A stretch of DNA of 64,000 nucleotides from Algoriphagus sp. GTDB taxonomy: Bacteria; Bacteroidota; Bacteroidia; Cytophagales; Cyclobacteriaceae. The position numbers were made by a program, and so were the translations under genes. Where the stretch lies: NCBI GenBank assembly GCA_029945945.1, contig JAQSDM010000013.1, positions 477,216-541,215 on the forward strand, given 5' to 3'. Shown here one piece after another: positions 24,686 to 33,554 of the stretch (positions within the stretch are counted from its first letter, which is position 1; the number at the start of each line of letters is the position of its first letter). Below the pieces are notes generated by a model. That model did no database searches. It saw only the letters and a program-made list of their open reading frames with translations, and was not told where the DNA came from.

Positions 24686-24734
24686 GACCCTCCCGATTTT
24701 ATCGGGAGGGTCTTGTTCCCGAAAGCTTTCGGGA
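24686..24734. repeat. Two adjoining palindromes inside a tRNA-like remnant
   Basis: First palindrome: GACCCTCCCGAT (24686-24697), loop TTT, ATCGGGAGGGTC (24701-24712), a perfect 12 bp stem. Second: TCCCGAAAGCTTTCGGGA (24717-24734), an 18-base perfect palindrome. The first contains the anticodon-arm sequence of the tRNA-Lys pseudogene at 24165-24181. Confidence 0.85.
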
Positions 24735-24752
24735 CGAATCCCAGCGGGATCA
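24691..24752 (+). pseudogene. 3-prime fragment of a tRNA-Lys gene interrupted by a palindrome
   Basis: 24735-24752 (CGAATCCCAGCGGGATCA) equals the last 18 bases of the intact tRNA-Lys copies. Upstream, 24691-24715 reads as an anticodon arm, the variable region GGGTC and TTG of a T-stem; the 18-base palindrome interrupts the T-loop. No 5-prime half is present, so it cannot be a working tRNA. Confidence 0.75.
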
Positions 24753-24763
24753 CTTCTCAAAAT

Positions 24764-24795
24764 AAAAAGCAGGCAAATTGCCTGCTTTTTATTTA
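24764..24795 (+). terminator. Terminator after tRNA fragment
   Basis: AAAAAGCAGGC pairs with GCCTGCTTTTT around AAATT. It is a third terminator of the tRNA type, kept after the non-functional fragment. Confidence 0.8.
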
Positions 24796-24884
24796 TTTCC
24801 AGAAACCGGATCCTTAAAGTTCAATCATTGAATTCCCTATGGAATTTCACTTGTGAATCAGATCAATTTTAACAAAGTTTAGGC

Positions 24885-27440
24885 ATGAAAAATCTGATTT
24901 TCCTGCTTTGCTTTTCCCTCTTGACTTTCTCTTGCAAAACCTTTTCAGAAGAGCATTTTTTTGACCCGGGAATCTCCTCGGAATTAGCAGAATTCAGAAC
25001 TACCCAAATTTCAAATATTCATTACAAGTTGGGATTTGAGATTCCTGATCAAAAGGCCGATCCTATACCGGCAACTCTGATATTAGAATTGACCCTTTCC
25101 GATGTCAAACATCCCCTGATTCTGGATTTCAATGAAGATTCGAAAAATCTAATTTCCCTCTCTGTCAATGTAAATCCATCTGAGATCAAACATGAAAAGG
25201 AACACCTGATCATTCCAAAAGAAACTTTAATCAAAGGGCGCAATACCATTGAAGTCAGCTTTATCGCAGGAGATCTTTCCCTAAACCGAAACGATGATTT
25301 CCTTTACACTCTTTTGGTACCCGATCGGGCAAGTACTCTTTTCCCTTGTTTTGATCAGCCAAATTTGAAAGCAAATTATTCTTTGACAATCACTGCTCCA
25401 AAGGATTGGGAAGTCCTGGCAGGAGGCGCCATAATCAGCAAAGAACAACTCGGAGAATTTACAAAGCATGCCTTTGCCAAATCTGACCTGATGAGCAGCT
25501 ACCTTTTTTCTTTCGTGGCCGGAAAATTCGAAACGGTAAATTCTTCAGAAGGCTTCCCACAAACGATGCTTTATCGGGAAACAAATTCGGATAAAATCGA
25601 GGCAAGTATTCCGGAAGTTTTCAGGCTTCACCAAAAATCTCTAGATTATTTGGAAGATTACACGGGATATAAATTCCCTTTTCAAAAGCTGGATTTTGCA
25701 GCTATCCCTATTTTCCAATATGGAGGAATGGAGCACGTAGGTGCAATTCAATACCGGGAAGGCGCGCTGTTTCATGATCAAAATGCAACCGATACTGAAT
25801 TGCTGAGCAGGGCAAAGCTCATTGGGCATGAGACGGCACACATGTGGTTTGGAGATTTGGTTTCAATCGAGTGGTTTAATGACGTCTGGATGAAAGAGGT
25901 ATTTGCAGGCTTTATGGCAGGTAAAATTGCAAACCCAACTTTTCCGGATATCAACCATGATTTATTGTTTTTAACCAGTCATTATCCTGCTGCCTACTCA
26001 GAAGACAGAACCAAAGGCACCAATCCGATTCGTCAGGAATTGGGAAATCTCAAAAATGCAGGTTCACTTTACGGAAGCATTATTTACGACAAAGCCCCAA
26101 TTATGATGCGCCAATTGGAGACCGCAATGGGTGAGAAATCATTTCAAAGGGGGATCGAGACCTACATCAAAACATTTGCGAACAAAAGCGCTAACTGGAA
26201 TGATCTGGTGGGCATTCTGGACAAAGAAACTCTTATCAACCTTGAGAAATGGAGTGAGGTTTGGGTGAATCAATCAGGAAGACCCATTCTCTCTGAAGAA
26301 ATCAACTACTCAGAAGATGGCACTATTTCTTCTTTTGTTATTTCCCAAAAATCCGAGGACGGCACCGATAAAATTTGGCCACAACTTTTCGATGTTACAT
26401 TCATTTATCCTGACCGTCAGCAAACCTTTTCACTTTCCCTTCAGAATAAAAACCTGGAAGTCAAAGAAGCGATCGGAATGAAGAAGCCAATAACGGTCAT
26501 TTACAATAGCAATGGATTGGGTTATGGCATTTTTCCAATGGATCTGAATTATGCTTCCAAAACTCCTGAAATTGAAAATGAATTGATGCGCGGGCAGTCT
26601 TACATCAATATGTTCGAAAATACTTTGTTGGGAAATCTAGCTCCGGACCAGGCTTTTGAAATCTTCCGAGAAGGGATTTTGGTGGAGAAAAATGAAATCC
26701 TAACCCAACTCCTTTCTTCCGAAATCAGTACCATTTTCTGGAAGTTTCTTTCCGAATCAGAAAGGGAATCAAAGCTCCCTTCACTTGAAGATGATCTTTG
26801 GCAACTTCTCCAAAACGACCTCCCTGTAAACATCAAAAAGTCTTTGTTTTCCCTTTACAGCGGAATCTCTTACTCCAAATTAGGTCAGAATCGCCTTTAT
26901 CAAGTTTGGAACAAAGATGTCGAGATCGCCAATTTGAAGCTTAATCCCGACAATTTCACCAACCTGGCGATGACGCTCGCGCTATTTGGACATCTGGATG
27001 CTGAGAGAATTCTTACAGAAGAAAAATCGAGAATCAGCAATGGGGATAAGCTCGCCAGATTTGAGTTTTTGCGTCCCGCTTTGTCACAAGACCCGTCGGT
27101 AAGGGACTCCGTTTTCATTTCATTTAAAGATCCGGCAAATCGGGAAAAAGAATCCTGGGTTTTGAGTGCTTGCGGGTATATTCATCATCCATTGCACCAA
27201 AACAGCAGCGTCAAACATGTAACCTTGTCTTTAGAACTCATGGAAGAAATCCAGAAGACGGGAGATATTTTCTTCCCAAAAGGCTGGATTTCTAACACAG
27301 CAGGTCAACATACTTCCAAAGAAGCAGCTGATGCAGTGAAAGCCTTTTTGGGTTCACGGCCTGATTATAATCCTGTCTTGAAAAATAAAATCCTTCAGGC
27401 AACTGATAATCTGAGTCGGGCCCAGACCATTTTGAAATAG
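24885..27440 (+). CDS. M1 family aminopeptidase lipoprotein with divergent exopeptidase motif
   Basis: Zinc metallopeptidase of 851 aa, the size of the PepN/ERAP class. The SPII signal ends LTFSC. The zinc site HETAH (His315, Glu316, His319) is followed 19 residues later by Glu338 in WMKEVFAGF, where most members have WLNEGFA. The substrate N-terminus-binding GAMEN motif reads GGMEH (residues 280-284). A large helical C-terminal domain follows. The changed GAMEN may alter specificity. It ends 7 bases from the convergent LON-domain gene; no terminator is seen between them. Confidence 0.9.
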   Translation: MKNLIFLLCFSLLTFSCKTFSEEHFFDPGISSELAEFRTTQISNIHYKLGFEIPDQKADPIPATLILELTLSDVKHPLILDFNEDSKNLISLSVNVNPSEIKHEKEHLIIPKETLIKGRNTIEVSFIAGDLSLNRNDDFLYTLLVPDRASTLFPCFDQPNLKANYSLTITAPKDWEVLAGGAIISKEQLGEFTKHAFAKSDLMSSYLFSFVAGKFETVNSSEGFPQTMLYRETNSDKIEASIPEVFRLHQKSLDYLEDYTGYKFPFQKLDFAAIPIFQYGGMEHVGAIQYREGALFHDQNATDTELLSRAKLIGHETAHMWFGDLVSIEWFNDVWMKEVFAGFMAGKIANPTFPDINHDLLFLTSHYPAAYSEDRTKGTNPIRQELGNLKNAGSLYGSIIYDKAPIMMRQLETAMGEKSFQRGIETYIKTFANKSANWNDLVGILDKETLINLEKWSEVWVNQSGRPILSEEINYSEDGTISSFVISQKSEDGTDKIWPQLFDVTFIYPDRQQTFSLSLQNKNLEVKEAIGMKKPITVIYNSNGLGYGIFPMDLNYASKTPEIENELMRGQSYINMFENTLLGNLAPDQAFEIFREGILVEKNEILTQLLSSEISTIFWKFLSESERESKLPSLEDDLWQLLQNDLPVNIKKSLFSLYSGISYSKLGQNRLYQVWNKDVEIANLKLNPDNFTNLAMTLALFGHLDAERILTEEKSRISNGDKLARFEFLRPALSQDPSVRDSVFISFKDPANREKESWVLSACGYIHHPLHQNSSVKHVTLSLELMEEIQKTGDIFFPKGWISNTAGQHTSKEAADAVKAFLGSRPDYNPVLKNKILQATDNLSRAQTILK

Positions 27441-27447
27441 GAGTTGC

Positions 27448-28068
27448 TTAGAAATTCAAGGGGTCCAAATGCTTGAAATGCCCATTAAGCTTGATCTTTT
27501 CCTTGGCGCTTTCGATAGCCTTGATCACCGGAATCAATCGCTTGAAATGCTTGATTAAAAACTCAATCCTCAAACTCTCTGATTCTAATTGTAACAATTC
27601 GAGTTCTTCCTCGAGCTTCAACCCAACTTTGTGTGCAAATGAATAAGAGTTGACCGAAAATGGCTCAAACTCTACTGGATGATTCAATAAATGGAGCATT
27701 TCCCTCAGATAGAAAATGTACTCCAGCTGTTGAACTTGGGTAATGGAAGGATCATCGTTAAGATACTCTATTTCACCACCCGGATACAATTTTCCCGGCA
27801 TTGGATTTTCAAAATTCAGCAATCGAAAAACCCTTATTCCTCTTGTTTTGATATCCAGCCGACCATCCTCATATCGTTTAAAAATTTGCTCCAATTTAAC
27901 CTCAGTTCCAAAACCTGTGATTTGGTTCAGGTAAGAGCAAACCCCAAAATTGATTCCGTCCTTCTCCGCATCAGCTATGAGTTGACGATACCTTAGTTCA
28001 AAAATATGGAGATTGAGTTCCTCACCCGGAAAGGCAACGAGTTTGAGAGGAAAGAAAGGGAGGTACAT
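27448..28068 (-). CDS. LON peptidase substrate-binding domain-containing protein
   Basis: 206 aa consisting of the Lon N-terminal (LAN) domain only: FPLKLVAFPGEELNLHIFELRYRQLIADAEKDGINFGVC, then GTEVKLEQIFKRYEDGRLDIKTRGIRVFRL. No AAA+ ATPase or Ser-Lys protease domain is present. Such stand-alone proteins are widespread; a role in substrate or protein binding is assumed from Lon but not proven. Encoded downstream of gapA on the same strand, but separated by the gapA terminator. Confidence 0.88.
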   Translation of the reverse strand: MYLPFFPLKLVAFPGEELNLHIFELRYRQLIADAEKDGINFGVCSYLNQITGFGTEVKLEQIFKRYEDGRLDIKTRGIRVFRLLNFENPMPGKLYPGGEIEYLNDDPSITQVQQLEYIFYLREMLHLLNHPVEFEPFSVNSYSFAHKVGLKLEEELELLQLESESLRIEFLIKHFKRLIPVIKAIESAKEKIKLNGHFKHLDPLNF

Positions 28069-28130
28069 AAATGAAGTTTAAAGAAAAACCCTAGAAGTTC
28101 GATTTGGTTCTTTTATCATCCTTTTAAAAG

Positions 28131-28157
28131 AAAAAAGCCGGCTACTAACCGGCTTTT
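28131..28157 (-). terminator. Terminator of gapA
   Basis: On the minus strand AAAAGCCGG pairs with CCGGCTTTT around a 7-base loop, followed by a T-run. It is 5 bases after the gapA stop. Confidence 0.85.
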
Positions 28158-28161
28158 CAAT

Positions 28162-29166
28162 TTATTTCTTTGCGATGTAGACCAATAAGTCCACTACTTT
28201 GTTTGAGTAGCCCCACTCGTTGTCATACCAGGAAACTACTTTCAGGAACGTATTGGAAAGTTGAATACCCGCTTTAGCATCGAAGATAGAAGTTCTTGCA
28301 TCACCAAGGAAATCAGTAGAAACTACCTCATCTTCAGTATAACCAAGCACACCTTTCATAGTGGTTTCAGAAGCTTCCTTCATTTTAGCGCAAACCTCAG
28401 CATACGTTGCAGGGTTTTTCAATCTAACTGTCAAATCGACTACAGAAACGTCCGGAGTAGGAACTCTAAACGCCATACCAGTCAATTTACCATTCAATTC
28501 AGGGATTACTTTTCCTACTGCTTTCGCAGCACCTGTAGAAGAAGGGATGATATTCTGAGCAGCACCACGTCCACCTCTCCAGTCTTTTGCAGATGGTCCA
28601 TCTACAGTTTTCTGAGTTGCAGTAGTCGCGTGTACAGTGGTCATCAGGCCTTCCTCGATTCCCCAGTTGTCATTCAACACCTTCGCGATTGGCGCAAGGC
28701 AGTTGGTCGTACAAGAAGCATTGGAAACGAAAACCATATCTGAAGTGTAAGAGCCTTCATTCACGCCCATTACAAACATCGGGGTGTCGTCCTTTGAAGG
28801 AGCTGACATGATTACTTTCTTAGCTCCGGCATCGATATGACCCTGAGCTGTTTCTTTTGTCAGGAAAATACCTGTTGATTCGATCACGTAATCAGCTCCA
28901 ACTTCACCCCACTTAAGGCTTGATGGGCTTTTTTCTGCAGTAACCCGGATTGTATTTCCATTGACAACAAGGTGTCCGTCTTTCACTTCGACCGTACCTT
29001 TGAAAAGTCCATGAGTAGAGTCATACTTCAGCATGTAAGCCATATAGTCCACATCGATCAGGTCATTGATCGCTACTATCTGAACGTCTGCTCTTTCCTG
29101 GGCAACTCTGAACGCCAAACGTCCGATTCTTCCGAATCCGTTGATTCCAACTTTAATCTTGCTCAT
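28162..29166 (-). CDS. gapA: Type I glyceraldehyde-3-phosphate dehydrogenase
   Basis: Glycolytic oxidation and phosphorylation of glyceraldehyde 3-phosphate with NAD. 334 aa. NAD-binding motif GINGFGRIGRLAFR at residues 8-21, catalytic Cys in SNASCTTNCLAP, catalytic His in TTVHATTATQKTVDGPS, and the closing SWYDNEWGYSNKVVDLL. The AINDL near residue 35 suits NAD rather than NADP. Monocistronic, with its own terminator; the 259-base upstream region lacks a clear consensus promoter. Confidence 0.97.
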   Translation of the reverse strand: MSKIKVGINGFGRIGRLAFRVAQERADVQIVAINDLIDVDYMAYMLKYDSTHGLFKGTVEVKDGHLVVNGNTIRVTAEKSPSSLKWGEVGADYVIESTGIFLTKETAQGHIDAGAKKVIMSAPSKDDTPMFVMGVNEGSYTSDMVFVSNASCTTNCLAPIAKVLNDNWGIEEGLMTTVHATTATQKTVDGPSAKDWRGGRGAAQNIIPSSTGAAKAVGKVIPELNGKLTGMAFRVPTPDVSVVDLTVRLKNPATYAEVCAKMKEASETTMKGVLGYTEDEVVSTDFLGDARTSIFDAKAGIQLSNTFLKVVSWYDNEWGYSNKVVDLLVYIAKK

Positions 29167-29425
29167 AATTATTTTGATTATTGTGTAGGTTTGATTCTAA
29201 AACTCCCACTCAGTTTTGCCGCTTTTGGCCAAAAATCCCGAGGGATGGCTAAGTTATTACAAATATTTGGCTAGCCCAAACGCTATGGACTTATCTCGTA
29301 AATAGCATAGGTTCAGTACAAATACAATCGATTTCGCTGGAAAAAATATTTTTTCCAGCTTTGGAAAAATCTCAAAAAACTGAATGAATTGCCTAATTTC
29401 AATTATAATCAACACGTTTTTTTAA

Positions 29426-30298
29426 ATGTTCGTCAAAGCTATCCTTGATGTTGCGGGATTCACCCGGGCCATTCATTCCATATCCAGAAATTTCGGAGAC
29501 ACTCAAATTCAGCGTGGTTCTGCATCGTTGTTCTTTGTCAATGAGGAGGGGTACGCTCTTACCTGCAAGCATGTGGCCCAGTGGATTTCACAGGCAGATC
29601 AGATCAACATGCGCTACACAGAATTTCTAACCCAAAGCAAAACTCTAAACGCCGGACAGAAAACTGTATTAGCAAAAAAACTTGGTTTAAACTCAGCGCA
29701 GGCCTCCGAGATGCGGATCACGTTTGTTGATTGTGTGGATACTATCAGTAACCTGAAATTTTTCCTTCACCCGGATTACGATCTCGCCCTGATCAAGTTT
29801 GACGGGTTTCAAAAAACCTTATACACCAATCAGCCACGCTTCAAAAAGGATGATAATCAGGTTCAGCCCGGAGCGATGCTTTGCAGAATGGGCTTCCCTT
29901 TTCCGGAATTCTCCAACTACCGACTCAATCAGGAATCTCAAAACCTCGAATGGACCAAAGATGGAACCGCCCGATCTCCCAGGTTTCCAATCGAAGGTAT
30001 GCTCACCCGATTTTTAGGCGATGCAACTGGTAAAATCTATGGAATGGAACTGAGTACTCCCGGCCTTCGAGGCCAAAGCGGTGGGCCTTTATTCGATTCG
30101 GAAGGAAGAATTGTCGGAATGCAAAGCCGGACAAAACATCTTCATTTAGGATTTGATATCGAGGAGAAAACAATCATTGCTCACGGAAAAACCAAAAAAG
30201 TAAACGATTATGCCTTTATCCATTTAGGAGAGTGTATTCACGGGTCAGTGATCAAGGAGTTCATGAGAAAAAATAACGTGACCTTCAAAGAAGAATAA
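29426..30298 (+). CDS. Trypsin-like serine protease domain protein without signal peptide
   Basis: 290 aa with a chymotrypsin-fold protease pattern and a plausible triad: His in ALTCKHVAQW (about residue 49), Asp in PDYDLALIKFDGF, and Ser in LRGQSGGPLFDSEGRIVGMQS. An insertion of helical character (MRYTEFLTQSKTLNAGQKTVLAKKLGLNSAQASE) separates the His and Asp parts. No Sec, Tat or lipobox signal is visible, which is unusual for this fold in Gram-negatives and suggests a cytoplasmic protein, as in defence- or stress-related trypsin-like proteins. No partner gene is adjacent. Confidence 0.8.
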   Translation: MFVKAILDVAGFTRAIHSISRNFGDTQIQRGSASLFFVNEEGYALTCKHVAQWISQADQINMRYTEFLTQSKTLNAGQKTVLAKKLGLNSAQASEMRITFVDCVDTISNLKFFLHPDYDLALIKFDGFQKTLYTNQPRFKKDDNQVQPGAMLCRMGFPFPEFSNYRLNQESQNLEWTKDGTARSPRFPIEGMLTRFLGDATGKIYGMELSTPGLRGQSGGPLFDSEGRIVGMQSRTKHLHLGFDIEEKTIIAHGKTKKVNDYAFIHLGECIHGSVIKEFMRKNNVTFKEE

Positions 30299-30299
30299 A

Positions 30300-30326
30300 A
30301 AAAAGCCGGGCGAACCCGGCTTTTTC
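30300..30326. terminator. Bidirectional terminator between protease and icd
   Basis: AAAAAGCCGGG pairs with CCCGGCTTTTT around CGAA, between the stop codons of the convergent genes. Confidence 0.85.
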
Positions 30327-30328
30327 CC

Positions 30329-32560
30329 TTATACTAGTTCAGCAAGAATATCATTGAAGGTTTTACTTGGTCGAAGTGCCTTTGAGGTCTTTTCTTCATC
30401 CAGCCTGTAATATCCTCCGATATCTACTTTGGTACCTTGGGCATCGTTGTATTCTGCAACGATCTTAGCTTCATTCTCCTGCATTGCTTTTGCCATCGGA
30501 GCAAATTTAGCCTGAAGACCGGCATCCTTTGTTTGCGCAGCAAGTGCCTCCGCCCAGTACATCGCCAGGTAGAAATGTCCTCCTTTGTTGTCCAATTTAC
30601 CAACCACTCTGGCAGGTGACTTGTCATTTTCAAGCCACTTTCCTGTCGCCTGATCGAGGGTCTCGGCAAGAAGTAGCGCTTTGTCGTTGTTAAAGGTTTG
30701 TCCCAAATGCTCAAGCGAAACCGCCAATGCTAGGAACTCTCCCAATGAATCCCATCTCAGGTGTCCTTCTTCCACAAATTGCTCGACATGCTTTGGAGCA
30801 GATCCTCCGGCACCAGTTTCAAACAAACCTCCACCATTCATCAACGGAACGATAGAAAGCATCTTTGCGCTGGTTCCAAGTTCCAGAATCGGGAACAAAT
30901 CAGTCAGGTAATCTCTCAGCACGTTTCCGGTAACAGAGATGGTATCCAATCCCTCTTTGATTCGGGAAAGAGAGAAGTTTGTCGCCTCTTCCAAAGACAT
31001 GATATGAATCTCCAAACCCATGGTATCGTGGTCCAGAAGATATTTATTCACTTTTTTGATTAATTCAGCATCATGAGCGCGCTTTGGATCCAACCAGAAA
31101 ACGGCCGGCGTGTGCGAAAGTCTTGCACGGGTAACTGCCAGTTTCACCCAGTCCTGAATCGGTGCATCTTTGGTCTGGCACATTCTCCAGATATCACCTT
31201 TTTCAACTTCGTGTGACATAATCACATTTCCGTTTTGATCCACCACATTGACGGTTCCGTCAAAAGGAACTTCAAAAGTCTTGTCATGCGATCCGTATTC
31301 CTCAGCCTTCTGAGCCATCAAACCTACGTTTGGTACGCTGCCCATTGTGGATGGATTGAATGCTCCATTCTTTTTGCAGAAATCAATCGTAGCCTGATAC
31401 ACTCCGGCATAACTTCTGTCCGGAATGACAGCTTTTGTATCCTGACCTTTCCCTTCTTTGTTCCACATCTGACCAGAAGTACGGATCATTGCAGGCATAG
31501 ATGCATCGATGATCACATCAGATGGCACATGAAGATTGGTAATTCCTTTGTCAGAATTCACCATCGCCAAATCCGGGCTATCGGCATAGCATGCATCGAT
31601 GTCAGCCATGATTTCAGCTTTTTTCTCAGGAGAAAGTTTCTCCAGACAAGCCAGCAAATCTGCAAATCCATTGTTCACATCTACTCCGATTTCTTCGAAA
31701 GTAGCAGCATGCTTCGCAAAAACCGGCTCAAAAAATACTTTCACCGCATGTCCAAAAATGATCGGATCGGAAACCTTCATCATCGTTGCTTTCAAGTGAA
31801 TTGAAAACAAAACGCCCTGGGCCTTTGCGTCAGCTTTTGCTTTGTTCAGGAATGCTTTCAAAGCAGAAATGCTAAGAGCAGAACCGTCAATCACTTCGCC
31901 TTCGATAAGTTTCAACCCGGATTTCAGCGTCTCTTTATGACCATTCTTTCCAACCAACTCAATATTAACACTGGTTGCTTCGGTCATCGTCACAGATTTT
32001 TCACTTCCGTAAAAATCTCCTTCGGTCATGGTGTCCACGTGAGTTTTGGAATCAACGGACCATTTTCCCATGGAGTGAGGATGCTTTCTCGCATAAGCTT
32101 TTACCGCCAAAGGCGCTCTTCTGTCGGAGTTGCCTTCCCGAAGAACCGGATTCACAGCCGACCCTTTGATCTTATCGTATTTCGATTTTGCAGTCTTTTC
32201 TTCTTCAGTTTTTGGCTCTTCAGGATAATCAGGCAACGCATATCCTTTTGCCTGCAGTTCCTTAATTGCTGCTTTCAGCTGAGGCATGGAAGCACTGATA
32301 TTGGGAAGCTTCACAATGTTTGCTTCCGGCGTAGTAGCGATTTTGCCAAGTTCAGCCAATGCGTCTTCGATTTGCTGCTCCGGCTTCAGATACTCAGGGA
32401 AACTTGCGATAATCCTGCCCGAAAGAGAAATATCTCTTGTCTCCACCTGAACTCCCGCGGAGCTGGTGAATGCCTGCACAATTGGCAATAGGGAATACGT
32501 TGCGAGGGCCGGAGCCTCATCAGTCAGCGTGTAGAGAATTTTTGGAGTTTGGTTACTCAT
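30329..32560 (-). CDS. icd: Monomeric NADP-dependent isocitrate dehydrogenase (IDH-II)
   Basis: TCA-cycle oxidative decarboxylation of isocitrate. At 743 aa it belongs to the monomeric type, unrelated in length to the 415-residue dimeric enzyme. The N-terminus ILYTLTDEAPALATYSLLPIV and the segments ISASMPQLKAAIKELQ, VLREGNSDRRAP, KKHPHSMG-like RKHPHSMGKW, and GSAPKHVEQF are characteristic. Long leftward and rightward open frames on the other strand are composition shadows. It ends at the shared terminator with the convergent protease gene. Confidence 0.96.
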   Translation of the reverse strand: MSNQTPKILYTLTDEAPALATYSLLPIVQAFTSSAGVQVETRDISLSGRIIASFPEYLKPEQQIEDALAELGKIATTPEANIVKLPNISASMPQLKAAIKELQAKGYALPDYPEEPKTEEEKTAKSKYDKIKGSAVNPVLREGNSDRRAPLAVKAYARKHPHSMGKWSVDSKTHVDTMTEGDFYGSEKSVTMTEATSVNIELVGKNGHKETLKSGLKLIEGEVIDGSALSISALKAFLNKAKADAKAQGVLFSIHLKATMMKVSDPIIFGHAVKVFFEPVFAKHAATFEEIGVDVNNGFADLLACLEKLSPEKKAEIMADIDACYADSPDLAMVNSDKGITNLHVPSDVIIDASMPAMIRTSGQMWNKEGKGQDTKAVIPDRSYAGVYQATIDFCKKNGAFNPSTMGSVPNVGLMAQKAEEYGSHDKTFEVPFDGTVNVVDQNGNVIMSHEVEKGDIWRMCQTKDAPIQDWVKLAVTRARLSHTPAVFWLDPKRAHDAELIKKVNKYLLDHDTMGLEIHIMSLEEATNFSLSRIKEGLDTISVTGNVLRDYLTDLFPILELGTSAKMLSIVPLMNGGGLFETGAGGSAPKHVEQFVEEGHLRWDSLGEFLALAVSLEHLGQTFNNDKALLLAETLDQATGKWLENDKSPARVVGKLDNKGGHFYLAMYWAEALAAQTKDAGLQAKFAPMAKAMQENEAKIVAEYNDAQGTKVDIGGYYRLDEEKTSKALRPSKTFNDILAELV

Positions 32561-32756
32561 GGTTTTGGATCAAAATTCTAAAAGGAATATTTGCCCTTTT
32601 TCTTCAAGTTGACTAGGGTGTCAAATCCTCTTCAAAATGGCTTTTGGATTGGAAAAAAGAAGAAACAGGGTCAGAAAATAACGCGGCTAAAATACGCAAA
32701 ATATACTTGTTTCAAATCCCGTTTACGGAATCGATTCAGTCTAAATCAACTTCAGA

Positions 32757-33554
32757 TCAGCGAATCAAAAAATCATCGGCGTCCATCCATGCCGGAAATT
32801 TTTCTCGATACTCATCCAGCTTTTCTGCTTCCAGAGTGACGATCTGAAATTGGTCAACTTCTCCCAAAAATGCGATTTGAGTGCCTTTGAAATCATAGGC
32901 TGCCGAATGTCCATTGTAGCCGATTCCATTCCCATCATCCCCTACCCGATTCACTCCGAGAGAATATGCTAGATTTTCGATAGCACGAGCAGGGAGAAGT
33001 GAATCCCATGCAGAAATCCTCACAGCCGGCCAGGAAGCTACATAAAAAATAAAATCATAAGCTGCTTCCCCACCCTTTTGATAATTTCTGGACCAAACCG
33101 GAAATCGAAGGTCATAGCAAATCTGTGGGCAGATCTTCCATCCCTTAAGAGCGAAGATCGGTAGTTTTTCTCCTGAGGAAAAAGTCTTGTCCTCCTCCGC
33201 CATTCGAAATAAATGTCGCTTATCGTATTGCTGGATTGTTCCGTCAGGCGAAACCCACAACAATCGGTTAAAAAACTTTCCGCCTTCCTGAATGATTGCA
33301 CTTCCGGTAATGATCGATCCTGTTTGTGCTGCCATTTGCTTCATCCACTTGGTGACTCCGAGATTCATCGGCTCTGCGAGTTTTGAAGCATCCATGCTGA
33401 ACCCCGTCGGGAACATTTCCGGCAAGATAATGAGGTCGATTTTCTGATTGATTCCCCAGATCTTCTCCTCCAGCATAGCCAGATTCGCAACCTTATCTTT
33501 CCAATGAAGGTCGGTTTGAATCAGAGCGATGGAGAGTTCGGGAGATTTGTTCAT
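32757..33554 (-). CDS. Omega-amidase / nitrilase-superfamily amidohydrolase (YafV/NIT2-like)
   Basis: Hydrolyses omega-amides such as 2-oxoglutaramate and 2-oxosuccinamate (known for YafV/NIT2). The catalytic triad Glu-Lys-Cys is visible: Glu in LIILPEMFPTGFS, Lys in YDKRHLFRM, and Cys in KICPQICYDLRFPVWSRN. 265 aa, standard. It is the last gene of a four-gene operon; its ATG overlaps the def stop by 4 bases, so translation is probably coupled. Confidence 0.9.
   Translation of the reverse strand: MNKSPELSIALIQTDLHWKDKVANLAMLEEKIWGINQKIDLIILPEMFPTGFSMDASKLAEPMNLGVTKWMKQMAAQTGSIITGSAIIQEGGKFFNRLLWVSPDGTIQQYDKRHLFRMAEEDKTFSSGEKLPIFALKGWKICPQICYDLRFPVWSRNYQKGGEAAYDFIFYVASWPAVRISAWDSLLPARAIENLAYSLGVNRVGDDGNGIGYNGHSAAYDFKGTQIAFLGEVDQFQIVTLEAEKLDEYREKFPAWMDADDFLIR

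Noticed and set aside
31235..31804. Rightward open frame of 189 codons inside icd
   Set aside because: Antisense to a clearly coding gene; His/Ser/Phe-rich composition with no domain or signal.
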